From the NCBI GenBank assembly GCA_031286585.1, contig JAITUC010000024.1, positions 62,001-126,000 on the forward strand: DNA of 64,000 bases, given 5' to 3'. The notes below the pieces were generated by a model, which was given only the letters and a program-made list of their open reading frames with translations, was not told the origin of the DNA and did no database searches. Source of the DNA: Delftia acidovorans (GTDB lineage: Bacteria; Pseudomonadota; Gammaproteobacteria; Burkholderiales; Burkholderiaceae_C). Every line of letters begins with the position of its first letter. Position 1 is the first letter of the stretch. This document shows, piece after piece, positions 8,702 to 17,204 of this stretch. The position numbers were made by a program, and so were the translations under genes.

Positions 8702-9694
8702 TCAGCCCAGCGTGATGTTGGCGCGGCGGATGATGGCTTCGTACTTGGCGATTTCGCTGGTGACGAAGGCGGCGAACTGCTGCGCCGTGCCGGCCTGCGA
8801 GACGATGCCGCCGCGCGCGAAGGCATCGACCACGGCGGGCTCGGCCAGGGCCTTGACCACGGCGGCGTTGATGCGCTGCACCAGCGCATCGGGCGTGCCG
8901 CCCGGGGCCAGCAGCCCCTGCCAGGAGTTGGATTCCAGCGCCACACCCTGCTCGGCCAGCGTGGGCACCTGGGGTGCGAATTGCGAGCGCTGGCGCGTGG
9001 CCATGCCCAGGGCCACGAGCTTGCCGCTTTGCACATGGCCGCGGAACTCGGGCCAGTTGCCGAACATCACGTCCACCTGGCCGCCCAGCAGGTCGGCCAA
9101 CGCCGGGCCCTGGCCCTTGTAGGGAATGTGGACCATGTCCACGCCCATTTCCTGGCACAGCAGCGCGCCCGACAGATGGGCCGAGGTGCCGTTGCCGAAC
9201 GAGGCATAGCTGAGCTCGCCGGGCCTGGCCTTGGCACGGCTGCGCAGGTCCGCCAGCGTCTTCAGGCCGCTGCCCGGGTGGGTGGCCAGCACATGCTCGG
9301 ACAGGCCCATCAGCGCCACGGGCTTGAGGTCGCGCGTGGTGTCGTAGGGCAGGTTCTTCACCAGCGTCCTGTTGGCCGTGAAGCTGTTGGCCACGCACAC
9401 CAGGGTGTAGCCGTCGGCCGGCTGCTTGGACACATAGTCCACGCCGATCACCGTGCCCGCGCCCGGCTTGTTCTCCACGATCACAGGCTGGCCCAGGGAC
9501 TTGCCCAGCTCGGTGCCCACCAGGCGCGCCACCAGGTCGGTGGTGCCGCCCGGCGTGAAGGGCACGATGATGCGCAGCGGCCTGGCGGGCCAGGTGCCGG
9601 ATGGGCTACCGGGCTGGGCCAGGGACAGGCCCGGGAGCATCAGCGCTGCGGCCGTGGTGGCTGCGGTGGATTGCAGGAAATGGCGGCGTTGCAT
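8702..9694 (-). CDS. Bug-family tripartite tricarboxylate transporter solute-binding protein
   Basis: A 330-residue periplasmic protein. The N terminus MQRRHFLQSTAATTAAALML with a cut near LSLAQP is a twin-arginine-like or Sec signal. The mature start WPARPLRIIVPFTPGGTTDLVARL and the block IVENKPGAGTVIGVDYVSKQPADGYT are diagnostic of Bug proteins, which are greatly expanded in Burkholderiales. It sits inside the catabolic operon between hpaE and the LigA-like gene, suggesting binding of an aromatic acid or pathway acid. No TctA/TctB membrane partner is in the window. Confidence 0.88.
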   Translation of the reverse strand: MQRRHFLQSTAATTAAALMLPGLSLAQPGSPSGTWPARPLRIIVPFTPGGTTDLVARLVGTELGKSLGQPVIVENKPGAGTVIGVDYVSKQPADGYTLVCVANSFTANRTLVKNLPYDTTRDLKPVALMGLSEHVLATHPGSGLKTLADLRSRAKARPGELSYASFGNGTSAHLSGALLCQEMGVDMVHIPYKGQGPALADLLGGQVDVMFGNWPEFRGHVQSGKLVALGMATRQRSQFAPQVPTLAEQGVALESNSWQGLLAPGGTPDALVQRINAAVVKALAEPAVVDAFARGGIVSQAGTAQQFAAFVTSEIAKYEAIIRRANITLG

Positions 9695-9751
9695 GTCTTG
9701 TCTCCTCGGCTCACTTTGCCGTTGTCGTTCTCGTTGTCGTTGGCCGCCCGT

Positions 9752-11209
9752 TCAGACGCCCCAGTGCGGAATATGGTGCGAGCCCAGCGAGACGGCCACG
9801 TTCTTGGGCTCGCAGAAGACTTCATAGCTCCAGCTGCCGCCCTCGCGGCCCGTGCCCGAGGCCTTGGTGCCGCCGAAGGGCTGGCGCAGGTCGCGCACGT
9901 TCTGGCTGTTGACGAAGCACATGCCGGCCTCGATGGCGGCGGCCACGCGGTGGGCGCGGCCCACGCTCTCGGTCCAGACGTAGCTGGACAGGCCGTACTG
10001 GATGTCGTTGGCCAGGCGCACGGCCTCGGCCTCGTCGCTGAAGGGAATGATGCAGGCCACGGGGCCGAAGATCTCGTCCTGGGCGATCTGCATGCGGTTG
10101 TCCACGTCGGCAAACACCGTGGGCAGCACGTAGTTGCCCTTGCGCACGCGCTCGGGCAGCACCGGTGCATCCAGGCCGCCGCACAGCATGCTGGCGCCTT
10201 CCTTGCGGCCCAGCTCGATGTAGTGGCGCACCTTGGCCAGGTGGCTGGCGCTGATCATGGGGCCGACGATGGTGGACTCGTCCAGCGGGTCGCCCACGGT
10301 GATCTTCCTGGCGCGCTCCACGAAGCGGTCCACGAACTTCGCGTAGATGCCCTTTTGCACCAGGATGCGGCTGCCGGCCGTGCAGCGCTCGCCGTTGTTG
10401 GAGAAGATCATGAACACGGCCGCATCCAGCGCGCGCTCGAAGTCGGCGTCGTCGAAGATCACGAAGGGGCTCTTGCCGCCCAGCTCCATGCTGAATTTCT
10501 TGAGGCCGGCGGCCTGCACGATGCGGTTGCCGGTCTGGGTCGAGCCCGTGAACGAGACGGCGCGCACATCGCGGTGGCGCACCAGGGGCTCGCCCGCGTC
10601 CTTGCCGTAGCCGTGCACCAGGTTGAGCACGCCGGGCGGAATGCCGGCCTCCAGCGCCAGCTCGCCCAGGCGCGCGGCCGTCATGGGCGACAGCTCGCTC
10701 ATCTTGAGCACGGCCGTGTTGCCGAAGGCCAGGCAGGGCGCCACCTTCCAGGTGGCCGTCATGAAGGGCACGTTCCAGGGCGAGATTAGCGCGCACACGC
10801 CCACGGGGTGGAACAGCGTGTAGTTCAGGTGCGTGGGCGTGGGATAGGTGTGGCCGTCCACGCGCGTGCACATCTCGGCAAAGTAGTAGAAGTTGTCGGC
10901 CGCGCGCGGCACCAGCTGCTTGCCGGTCTGGGCGATGACCTGGCCGCAGTCGTTGGTCTCGGTCTGCGCGATCTCGGGCACATGGCGGGCGATCAGGTCG
11001 CCAAGCTTGCGCACGAGCTTGGCGCGTTCGGTGGCGGGCGTGTTGGCCCATTTCGGGAAGGCGTTCTTCGCGGCGGCAACGGCGGCCTGCACCTCGGCTT
11101 CGCCGCCTGCGGCGACCTCGGCCAGCACCTCCTGGGTGGCGGGGTTGACGGTCTCGAAATAGTCCTTGCCGGCGACGGTCTTGCCGTCGATCAGGTGGTC
11201 AATGCGCAT
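9752..11209 (-). CDS. hpaE: HpaE, 5-carboxymethyl-2-hydroxymuconate semialdehyde dehydrogenase
   Basis: A 485-residue aldehyde dehydrogenase beginning MRIDHLIDGKTVAGKDYFETVNPATQE. The catalytic glutamate motif FSMELGGKSPF and cysteine motif NNGERCTAGSRI are intact. The ring-cleavage product is oxidised here to 5-carboxymethyl-2-hydroxymuconate with NAD. Sequence blocks and operon position identify HpaE rather than a generic dehydrogenase. It starts 28 bp after hpaG2. Confidence 0.88.
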   Translation of the reverse strand: MRIDHLIDGKTVAGKDYFETVNPATQEVLAEVAAGGEAEVQAAVAAAKNAFPKWANTPATERAKLVRKLGDLIARHVPEIAQTETNDCGQVIAQTGKQLVPRAADNFYYFAEMCTRVDGHTYPTPTHLNYTLFHPVGVCALISPWNVPFMTATWKVAPCLAFGNTAVLKMSELSPMTAARLGELALEAGIPPGVLNLVHGYGKDAGEPLVRHRDVRAVSFTGSTQTGNRIVQAAGLKKFSMELGGKSPFVIFDDADFERALDAAVFMIFSNNGERCTAGSRILVQKGIYAKFVDRFVERARKITVGDPLDESTIVGPMISASHLAKVRHYIELGRKEGASMLCGGLDAPVLPERVRKGNYVLPTVFADVDNRMQIAQDEIFGPVACIIPFSDEAEAVRLANDIQYGLSSYVWTESVGRAHRVAAAIEAGMCFVNSQNVRDLRQPFGGTKASGTGREGGSWSYEVFCEPKNVAVSLGSHHIPHWGV

Positions 11210-11237
11210 GGGGATTCCTTGGCGTGTGCGGTGGGGT

Positions 11238-11999
11238 TCAGGAGGCGGCCGGTGCGTCGCCGACGATGGTGTTGACCAGGCGGCCCAGGCCTTCGATCTC
11301 GGTGACGATCTCGTCGCCCACGCGGGAATCGGCCACGCCGTCGGGCGTGCCCGTGAGGATGAGGTCGCCGGGGTTCAGCGTCATGAAGCCCGACAGGTGG
11401 GCGATCAGCGAGGGGATGTCATGCACCATGTCGCGCGTGCTGCCGTCCTGCTTGAGCTCGCCGTTGACCCAGCTGCGCAGGCGCAGGTCCATGGGGTCGG
11501 GCACATCGGCCGCATCGACGAACCACGGGCCCACGGGCGTGGCGCCGTCGCGGTTCTTCACGCGCAGATTGGGCCGGTAGAAGTTCTCCAGGTAGTCGCG
11601 TATGGCGTAGTCGTTGGCCGTGCAATAGCCGGCGACCACGCTGTAGGCGTCCTCGCGGCGCACGTTGCGGCAGGTCTTGCCGATGACCACGCCCAGCTCG
11701 CACTCGAAGTGCATGTAGGCCACGTCGGCGGGACGGTACGTGCGGCCGTGGTGGCCGTTCAGTGTGTTCGGGCCCTTGAGGAAGACCAGCGGCTCCTCGG
11801 GCGCCTTGTTGAAGGCGATTTCCTTGGCATGGTCCGCATAGTTCAGGCCCAGCGCGAAGACGGTGCCGAATTCCAGCGGCGGCAGCCACTGCACGGTGGT
11901 CTCCGCCACCAGGCGGCCATCGGGCAACTGCACCTGTCCGTGCGGGCCTTCGGTGACCTGCAGGGTCTGTCCTTCGAAGATGACGCGTCCGTGCTTCAT
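11238..11999 (-). CDS. hpaG2: HpaG2, C-terminal-type FAH domain (isomerase/decarboxylase subunit)
   Basis: A 253-residue fumarylacetoacetate hydrolase-family protein. HFECELGVVIGK holds the two metal-binding glutamates; GYCTANDYAIRDY supplies the aspartate; LTGTPDGVA closes the fold. In E. coli HpaG/HpcE two such domains are fused in one chain that decarboxylates 5-oxopent-3-ene-1,2,5-tricarboxylate and isomerises the product. Here the halves are separate genes. The ATG overlaps the hpaG1 stop (ATGA), as expected of a fixed-ratio complex. Confidence 0.87.
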   Translation of the reverse strand: MKHGRVIFEGQTLQVTEGPHGQVQLPDGRLVAETTVQWLPPLEFGTVFALGLNYADHAKEIAFNKAPEEPLVFLKGPNTLNGHHGRTYRPADVAYMHFECELGVVIGKTCRNVRREDAYSVVAGYCTANDYAIRDYLENFYRPNLRVKNRDGATPVGPWFVDAADVPDPMDLRLRSWVNGELKQDGSTRDMVHDIPSLIAHLSGFMTLNPGDLILTGTPDGVADSRVGDEIVTEIEGLGRLVNTIVGDAPAAS

Positions 12000-12676
12000 G
12001 CTGCTGCTCCCTGTTCTGCCACCACCGAATGCGTGAGCCGGCCCAGGCCGGGCACCTCGATGACCACGCGGTCGCCGGGCCGTGCCAGCGGTGCGCCTTC
12101 GCCCGGGCCCAGCAGCAGCACGTCGCCGGGCGACAGCGTCATGAATTCCGTCACATCGGCCAGCAGCCTTGCGGGCGAACGCACCAGGTCGGCGAAGCCG
12201 CGCTGCCAGACCTGTTCACCATTGATGGACACCGTGAGCGTGACTGCCTGTGCGTCAAAGCCTGTGCCGCGCACCAGCGTGCCCAGCGGGCAGAAACCGT
12301 CGCGGCAGCGCTGGCGGATGGCGGGGCGGTAGTAGTTCTCGTGCGGCAGCGTGAGGTCGCTGGCGATCAGCCAGCCGGCCACATGGTCCAGGGCCGTTGC
12401 TTCGCTGACGCGCGTGGCGCTGCGGCCTATCACCAGGCCGATGCCGGCATCGACGCGGACCTCGCCGGGATCGGCCGGAACGGCCACCGCCGCGCCGTCG
12501 CGCGCCCAGGTGTTGCGCGGCTTGAGATAGAGCACGGGGGCGCGCGGAGCGGCCTTGTAGGGCGCGCTGTCGAACTGCGGCGACAGGCGCTGCACGGTGG
12601 CCTGCTGGTTGAGCAGCGTGCCGTAGACCGTGCCCAGCGCAAGGCCGTCATCCAGGAGAAAGGGCTGAATCTGCAT
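11996..12676 (-). CDS. hpaG1: HpaG1, N-terminal-type FAH domain subunit
   Basis: A 226-residue FAH-family protein matching the N-terminal half of HpaG/HpcE (LDHVAGWLIASDLTLPHENYY, RCRDGFCPLG). At the position of the metal glutamates it reads VDAGIGLVIGR, so it lacks the E-x-E ligands present in HpaG2; this agrees with metal binding only in the other half. First gene of the hpa operon, with a promoter-like region just upstream and hpaG2 overlapping its stop. Confidence 0.85.
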   Translation of the reverse strand: MQIQPFLLDDGLALGTVYGTLLNQQATVQRLSPQFDSAPYKAAPRAPVLYLKPRNTWARDGAAVAVPADPGEVRVDAGIGLVIGRSATRVSEATALDHVAGWLIASDLTLPHENYYRPAIRQRCRDGFCPLGTLVRGTGFDAQAVTLTVSINGEQVWQRGFADLVRSPARLLADVTEFMTLSPGDVLLLGPGEGAPLARPGDRVVIEVPGLGRLTHSVVAEQGAAA

Positions 12677-12729
12677 GGTGTGGATTTAGTTAACGTGGTA
12701 ATTATTGTTTTTGCAACCAGCCCCGTCAA
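12677..12729 (-). promoter_or_regulatory. Candidate hpa operon promoter with HpaR operator
   Basis: Read leftward, TTGACG (12724-12729), an 18-base spacer and ATAATT (12700-12705) fit a sigma-70 promoter 24 bp before the hpaG1 ATG. An AT-rich imperfect inverted repeat, TTAGTTAACGTGGTAATTA (12686-12704), overlaps and follows the -10 box, a position suited to repression by HpaR. The sequence lies in a GC-rich neighbourhood and stands out clearly; binding itself is inferred. Confidence 0.55.
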
Positions 12730-12761
12730 CACGGCAGGTTCAGGGTTTTCCCAGGCCACGG

Positions 12762-12796
12762 CAAAAAGCCCCTGCGCGGCGGACCGTGCAGGGGCT
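12762..12796 (-). terminator. Rho-independent terminator of the large exported-protein gene
   Basis: Read leftward, AGCCCCTGC / GCAGGGGCT with a 12-base loop is followed by TTTTTG. It isolates the upstream 3.7-kb gene from the hpa promoter. Confidence 0.8.
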
Positions 12797-12848
12797 TGAG
12801 GGGCACCGGGTGCTGCCGGCGTGGCTGGTGCAGAAGGCGCCGCGGGCG

Positions 12849-15800
12849 TCAGCCGCGGCGGCGGCGCAGTGCGGCCATGCCGCCCAGGGCCAGCGCCAGC
12901 AGCGCCTGGGCCAGTGTGGAGAGGCCGGGCACGGGGGTGGCCGTGGCGCCGGGCGGCAGGGCCGCAGGCGCGGCCACCGCCACGGGGTCCACGATGACGC
13001 CGTTGACGGTCAGGTCGCTGTCGCCCGTCTGCCCGTCCGCGATGTCGAAGCTCACCGAGCGGCGGTCGGGTGCGAAGCGGTAGGCCGAGGCGGCCAGCTC
13101 ATACCAGTGCGCCGTGGGCGTGGCGGCCGTGGGGCCGTACTTCCAGAGCGTGGCCTGGGCGGGTGCGGCCTCGGGCAGCTCCATGCGGAGCGTGGCCGTG
13201 GAGCCCGGCGTGCCGCCCATGAGCACGAAGCTCAGGCTGCCGTAGGGCAGGCGCAGGTTGCCCGGCAGCGGGCTTTGCGAGGGCGCGGGCTGAAAGCCTG
13301 CCGAGTTCGAGGCGAACTGCCATTGGTCTGCACCCACGTTGCCCGCGCCGTTGCTCACGCCCGCCTTGTTGCTGCCCGTGCCGATCTGCGTGCCGATGGG
13401 CACGGGCTTGCTCAGGGCCAGCACAGCCGGCGCGCTGGCCGTGCCCGAGGCCGGCAGGTTGATCGCATGCACGCGGTAGCTCACGGCGGGGTCCAGGCCG
13501 GTGAAGGACAGCGTGGCGGCCGTGTTGGCCGCGGTGCTGACCGTGTTGCTGGCAGGGGCTGGCAGTCCGGCGGCATCCAGGCCGGCCATGACCTGTTCCC
13601 AGCTGGGGATGGGTGCGTTGGCCGGCAGGGCCACGGCGCGCAGGCTGCCGCCCACGCCGGGCGTGGCCTGGACCACGGCCGATGTCTGGTCCACGGCCTG
13701 GGCGGACAGGGCCACGGTGGACAGGGCCGGCACGGCCAGGCTGTCCAGGCGCGCCTTCTTCCATGCGGCATAGAGCAGGTCCTTGGCGACCGTGCCATCG
13801 CCGTAGAAATCGGCATCGCCGCAGTCGCTGATGATGTCCACGCTGCCGCCTGCGTCCAGGCTGGCCGGCATGGCACCTATGCCTTCGGCCGAGCAGGCGG
13901 TATTGGGAACGGTGATGGCGGCCAGGTCGGCAGCGCGCGGGCGCAGGTTCAGGGCCAGGCCTGCGCTGTTCACGCGGCCATCCCAGGAATAGAGTTGGAA
14001 GTTGCGCGGCGCGGTGCCCGTGGCGCCGGCCGAGGGGCCGGCAATGATCAGGTACTCGCCCGCCGCGTTCTTGCGGATTTCGCGGATGCCGCGGCCGCCC
14101 AGGTTCAGGCGGATCGGCTGGCCCATGGTCGCGCTGCCCTTGCTGCCGCCATCGGCCGCAGGCAGGGCTGCGAAGTTGGTCACGGGCACGATCAGCGCAT
14201 GCGTGCGGCCCGTGGCGCTGTCTGCCGTGACGGCGGGCGCGCCGGGTGCCGGCACCAGTGGTGCGCGAAAGCCCAACCAGGCGGCGGAATCGTCGGGGCT
14301 GGTGGACATGCCCTCGATGGAAAAGCCGCTCATCGTCTCGGCCTCGGGCGCCTTGTTGGCGCCGCCGTCCGAGCTGGCCACCAGGCCCAGGTAGTTGGCG
14401 GCAAGGCCGTCATGCGCGGCCGCGTCCCAGCTGCGCAGGTCCTCGCGCAGCCAGCGGTAGTAGCCCTGGGCGCTCAGCGAGGTGGAGGCGCCCGAGCCGG
14501 ACACATCCATGGCAGCCAGGCGCCAGCGGTCCGTGCGCGACTTGCCGCTCTTGTTGTTCGAATGCGAGCCGGCCACGTAGATGCGGTTGCCCAGGGCAAA
14601 GCTCGCCTCGATGTCCATTTCCTCGTCGCTCTTGCAGCTGTCCAGGCCCGTGAGGCCGGCTCCGGTGCAGGCGGCGGCATCGGCCAGGCCCAGCGCGGTC
14701 TTGTCCAGCATCAGCGGCTTGACGGGCAGCCCGCCGGCCGGGCCATAGGCCGAGAAGGAGTTGCCGGCCGGCAGCGCATTGCCCGAGGCATCCTGGGCAG
14801 GCGCCTCGTCGTCGCCCACCAGCATGGTCGAGGCGTCGATGACGATGGCCGTCGATGCGTCCGAGCGCCCGGCCAGCCAGCGCGGGCTGGTGTTGGCTGC
14901 GGTGTTGGCCGATGCCGCGTACTTGATGGTGCGGGTGAGGGAGGCGCCGCCCGCATTGGTCAGCGTGACGGTGATGTCGGCATAGCCCACGCCGGAAGGG
15001 GTGATCCTGAGCACGGCGTTGCCACCGCTTTGCGTCGCCACCAGGCCGTTGGCGGCGACCACGGCGGGATTGCTGGACGTGGCGGTGACCGTGGCGGCCG
15101 GATCGCTGACGGTGAAGGACAGGCCCGTGCCTGCGAGGGCATCGCTGGCATCGCCGACCACGCCCGAGTAGGCGGTCAGTGCGGGCAGGGAGGACGTCGG
15201 GGGCGGGCTGGTGGTGACGGGCGCGGAAACGCCGGCCGCCCCGCCGCCCAGGCTGTTCACGGCGCGCACGCGCACCTGGTGGCTGCCGGCCGCCAGGCCG
15301 TCCACGGTCTGGCTGGTGCCGAACACCGCCAGGCTGTGCGACACGGTGGCGAAGCCGTCGCTGGACAGTTCGACCAGGTAGTAGGACGCGCCGCTCACGC
15401 TGGCCCACTGCGCCTGCACGCTGTTGCCCGTGGCGCTGGCATTCACGCTGGCAGGGGCTGCGGGCACGGCAGCCGGCGGGGACACCTCGGGGGCCCATGC
15501 CAGGCCGTACAGCACGCCATCGATGCCCGACGCCAGCGGCTGCGGCGTGCCGGCCAGCGTGCCGGTGCGGCCCGAGGCATCGAACAGGCGATACAGCTGC
15601 CCGTCGGAGCCGGTGGCCAGCAGCATGACCGCGCCCTGGCCCAGATGCACGGCCGCCAGGCCATGGGCGCCTGCCAGCGGCGCCGAGCCCCGGGCCACCC
15701 AGGTGCCCGCTTCCAGCGTGTACTTGCGCACCGTGCCGGTGCCGTCGTTGTTGGCGGCCACGTAGAGCGTGTCCGCGCCCGGCGTGCCATCGAGATCGAG

Positions 15801-16508
15801 GAAGGCCAGGCCGCGCAGGTTGTTGCCCGCCAGGCCCGGCAGCGCGCTGACGGCAGGCGTGCCTGTCGTGGGCAGCCCGGTTCCGATCTTGTTGAGCGTG
15901 TCGCCGCCGGCAAAGGCCGCGTAGAGCTGGCCACCGGCCATGGTGATGCCCTGGGTGTTCTTGTTGCTCAGCTGGGTGGCGCTGGTGGCATCTTTCTGGA
16001 CGAACCAGATGCCGCGGTTGGCATTGGGGCTGCCGCTGCCGCTGGCCCAGGCGCGGCTGCAGTCGTCGCTGACCACGCTGCGAAAGGCATCGCCGACCAG
16101 GGCCGTGCCGCCCAGCCGCGTGCCATTGCCCACCACGCCGCCGGCATCGACAAAGGCCACGCCGCGTGCCGCCGCCGTCTTGGGATCGGCGCCGCCCGGT
16201 GCCACCGCATAGCCGGGGACCGTCAGGCACAGTCCGTTGGCCGAGCGGTTGAGCAGGCCTTCCGAGCCCGTGCTGCTGGCCGTCAGCGGCGTTGCCCCGC
16301 CTGACAGCGGCAGCGATTGCACCAGGGTGCCGTCCACGCGGTACTCATCCAGGAACACGGGCAGCGCGCCTGAGCCCGCGCCCACGCGGTAGGCCACCAG
16401 GTTGCCCGGGGTGAACGGCGCGGACCATGCGGCGCCGCACAGGGCCAGGCAGGCCGTTGCAATCGCCTTGTGCCGCCAATCCAAAGTATTCATGCGCATG
16501 CTCACCAT
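12849..16508 (-). CDS. Large exported protein with fibronectin III, choice-of-anchor U and C-terminal sorting signal
   Basis: About 1219 residues. A Sec signal (MNTLDWRHKAIATACLALCG, cut near AWSA) is followed by a propeller-like region, a fibronectin III domain (PASVNASATGNSVQAQW), an Ig-like repeat domain (AYSGVVGDASDALAG), and a region with DEEMDIEASF and FSIEGMSTSPDD blocks resembling esterase-like/DUF3616 proteins. The last 200 residues end LWKYGPTA...DGQTGDSDLTVNGVIVD, the choice-of-anchor U signature, then VPGLSTLAQALLALALGG plus RRRR, an IPTL-CTERM-like signal for exosortase-type processing. The frame is open to 16637; starts at 16508, 16499 or 16493 place the signal peptide first. 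Function unknown; surface or matrix role inferred. Confidence 0.8.
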   Translation of the reverse strand: MVSMRMNTLDWRHKAIATACLALCGAAWSAPFTPGNLVAYRVGAGSGALPVFLDEYRVDGTLVQSLPLSGGATPLTASSTGSEGLLNRSANGLCLTVPGYAVAPGGADPKTAAARGVAFVDAGGVVGNGTRLGGTALVGDAFRSVVSDDCSRAWASGSGSPNANRGIWFVQKDATSATQLSNKNTQGITMAGGQLYAAFAGGDTLNKIGTGLPTTGTPAVSALPGLAGNNLRGLAFLDLDGTPGADTLYVAANNDGTGTVRKYTLEAGTWVARGSAPLAGAHGLAAVHLGQGAVMLLATGSDGQLYRLFDASGRTGTLAGTPQPLASGIDGVLYGLAWAPEVSPPAAVPAAPASVNASATGNSVQAQWASVSGASYYLVELSSDGFATVSHSLAVFGTSQTVDGLAAGSHQVRVRAVNSLGGGAAGVSAPVTTSPPPTSSLPALTAYSGVVGDASDALAGTGLSFTVSDPAATVTATSSNPAVVAANGLVATQSGGNAVLRITPSGVGYADITVTLTNAGGASLTRTIKYAASANTAANTSPRWLAGRSDASTAIVIDASTMLVGDDEAPAQDASGNALPAGNSFSAYGPAGGLPVKPLMLDKTALGLADAAACTGAGLTGLDSCKSDEEMDIEASFALGNRIYVAGSHSNNKSGKSRTDRWRLAAMDVSGSGASTSLSAQGYYRWLREDLRSWDAAAHDGLAANYLGLVASSDGGANKAPEAETMSGFSIEGMSTSPDDSAAWLGFRAPLVPAPGAPAVTADSATGRTHALIVPVTNFAALPAADGGSKGSATMGQPIRLNLGGRGIREIRKNAAGEYLIIAGPSAGATGTAPRNFQLYSWDGRVNSAGLALNLRPRAADLAAITVPNTACSAEGIGAMPASLDAGGSVDIISDCGDADFYGDGTVAKDLLYAAWKKARLDSLAVPALSTVALSAQAVDQTSAVVQATPGVGGSLRAVALPANAPIPSWEQVMAGLDAAGLPAPASNTVSTAANTAATLSFTGLDPAVSYRVHAINLPASGTASAPAVLALSKPVPIGTQIGTGSNKAGVSNGAGNVGADQWQFASNSAGFQPAPSQSPLPGNLRLPYGSLSFVLMGGTPGSTATLRMELPEAAPAQATLWKYGPTAATPTAHWYELAASAYRFAPDRRSVSFDIADGQTGDSDLTVNGVIVDPVAVAAPAALPPGATATPVPGLSTLAQALLALALGGMAALRRRRG

Positions 16509-16594
16509 CCCCTGTGTGACAAATCGCGCGACTGTAAAAGGCGGCTGTGACAGCCCGGTGACGGCATGCCATGCATGACGGTGGCAGGTTCCCA

Positions 16595-16632
16595 TGCAAA
16601 AAAGACGGCTCCCGCCGGGGAGCCGTCTTTGG
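16595..16632 (-). terminator. Rho-independent terminator of the universal stress protein gene
   Basis: Stem AAGACGGCTCCC / GGGGAGCCGTCTT with a very short loop, followed leftward by TTTTTT. It lies about 90 bp after the stress-protein stop and could also act on rightward transcription. Confidence 0.8.
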
Positions 16633-16698
16633 TTCATTGCGCCGTGAAGCCCGCGCTTTGCTTTTCCTGGTTATGGGCGCCGCATGTCCACGGTGCAG

Positions 16699-16732
16699 CG
16701 GATCAGCGGATCAGCGGATCAGCGGATCAGCA
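16699..16732. repeat. Octamer tandem repeat across the stress-protein stop codon
   Basis: The 8-bp unit GATCAGCG is present almost four times in a row. The leftward stop codon of the universal stress protein (16719-16721) falls inside the array. Because each unit read leftward gives CGCTGATC and carries a TGA, gain or loss of units would not extend the protein much. Confidence 0.8.
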
Positions 16733-17141
16733 GCACCGGCACCTGGCTGCCGGCCAGCACCTGGGTGCTGACCGAGCCCATGACCAGGCGGCCCAGCGCG
16801 CCATGGCCATGCGTGCCCATGACCAGCAGGTCGAACTTGCCTTCCTCGGCGGCCTTGATGATGGAGTCGGCGACCGGGCCCACCTTGCTCAGGCGCGTGG
16901 CCTGCACGCCGTGCTCGGCCAGGTAGCTGCACACGGGGTCCAGCACCTTGGTCGATTCCTCGGCGTAGTACTCGTCCACCACCTCCTTGCCCAGGGCGGC
17001 GCGCGCGCGGGCCGGCAGCTGGGGCTGGACGGTGATGGCGCTGTAGCTGTGGGCGGAGCCCAGGATCTCGGGGTGCGAGGTCAGGTAGGCCAGCATCTTC
17101 TGGGTGTAGGGGCTGCCATCGACTGCGAGCAGGATGTTCAT
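16719..17141 (-). CDS. Universal stress protein, UspA family
   Basis: A 140-residue cytoplasmic protein with the single-domain Usp fold: MNILLAVDGSPYTQKML at the N terminus and the ATP-binding motif GTHGHGALGRLVMGSVS near residues 109-125, matching G-x2-G-x9-G-(S/T). Such proteins accumulate in stationary phase or under energy and oxidative stress. It stands alone, with its own terminator. A purine-rich GGAGGA stretch lies 8-13 bases before the ATG. Confidence 0.9.
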   Translation of the reverse strand: MNILLAVDGSPYTQKMLAYLTSHPEILGSAHSYSAITVQPQLPARARAALGKEVVDEYYAEESTKVLDPVCSYLAEHGVQATRLSKVGPVADSIIKAAEEGKFDLLVMGTHGHGALGRLVMGSVSTQVLAGSQVPVLLIR

Positions 17142-17204
17142 GAAAGTCCTCCTTTGGTATGGCCCGAGACTAAGCCCAAGCCGGGATGGAGTGCTTGATC
17201 CAGG

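Noticed and set aside
12705..16304. A 1199-codon open frame on the plus strand opposite the large exported protein
   Set aside because: Same GC effect; composition is low-complexity and there is no ribosome site, while the opposite frame has a signal peptide, domains and a sorting tail.
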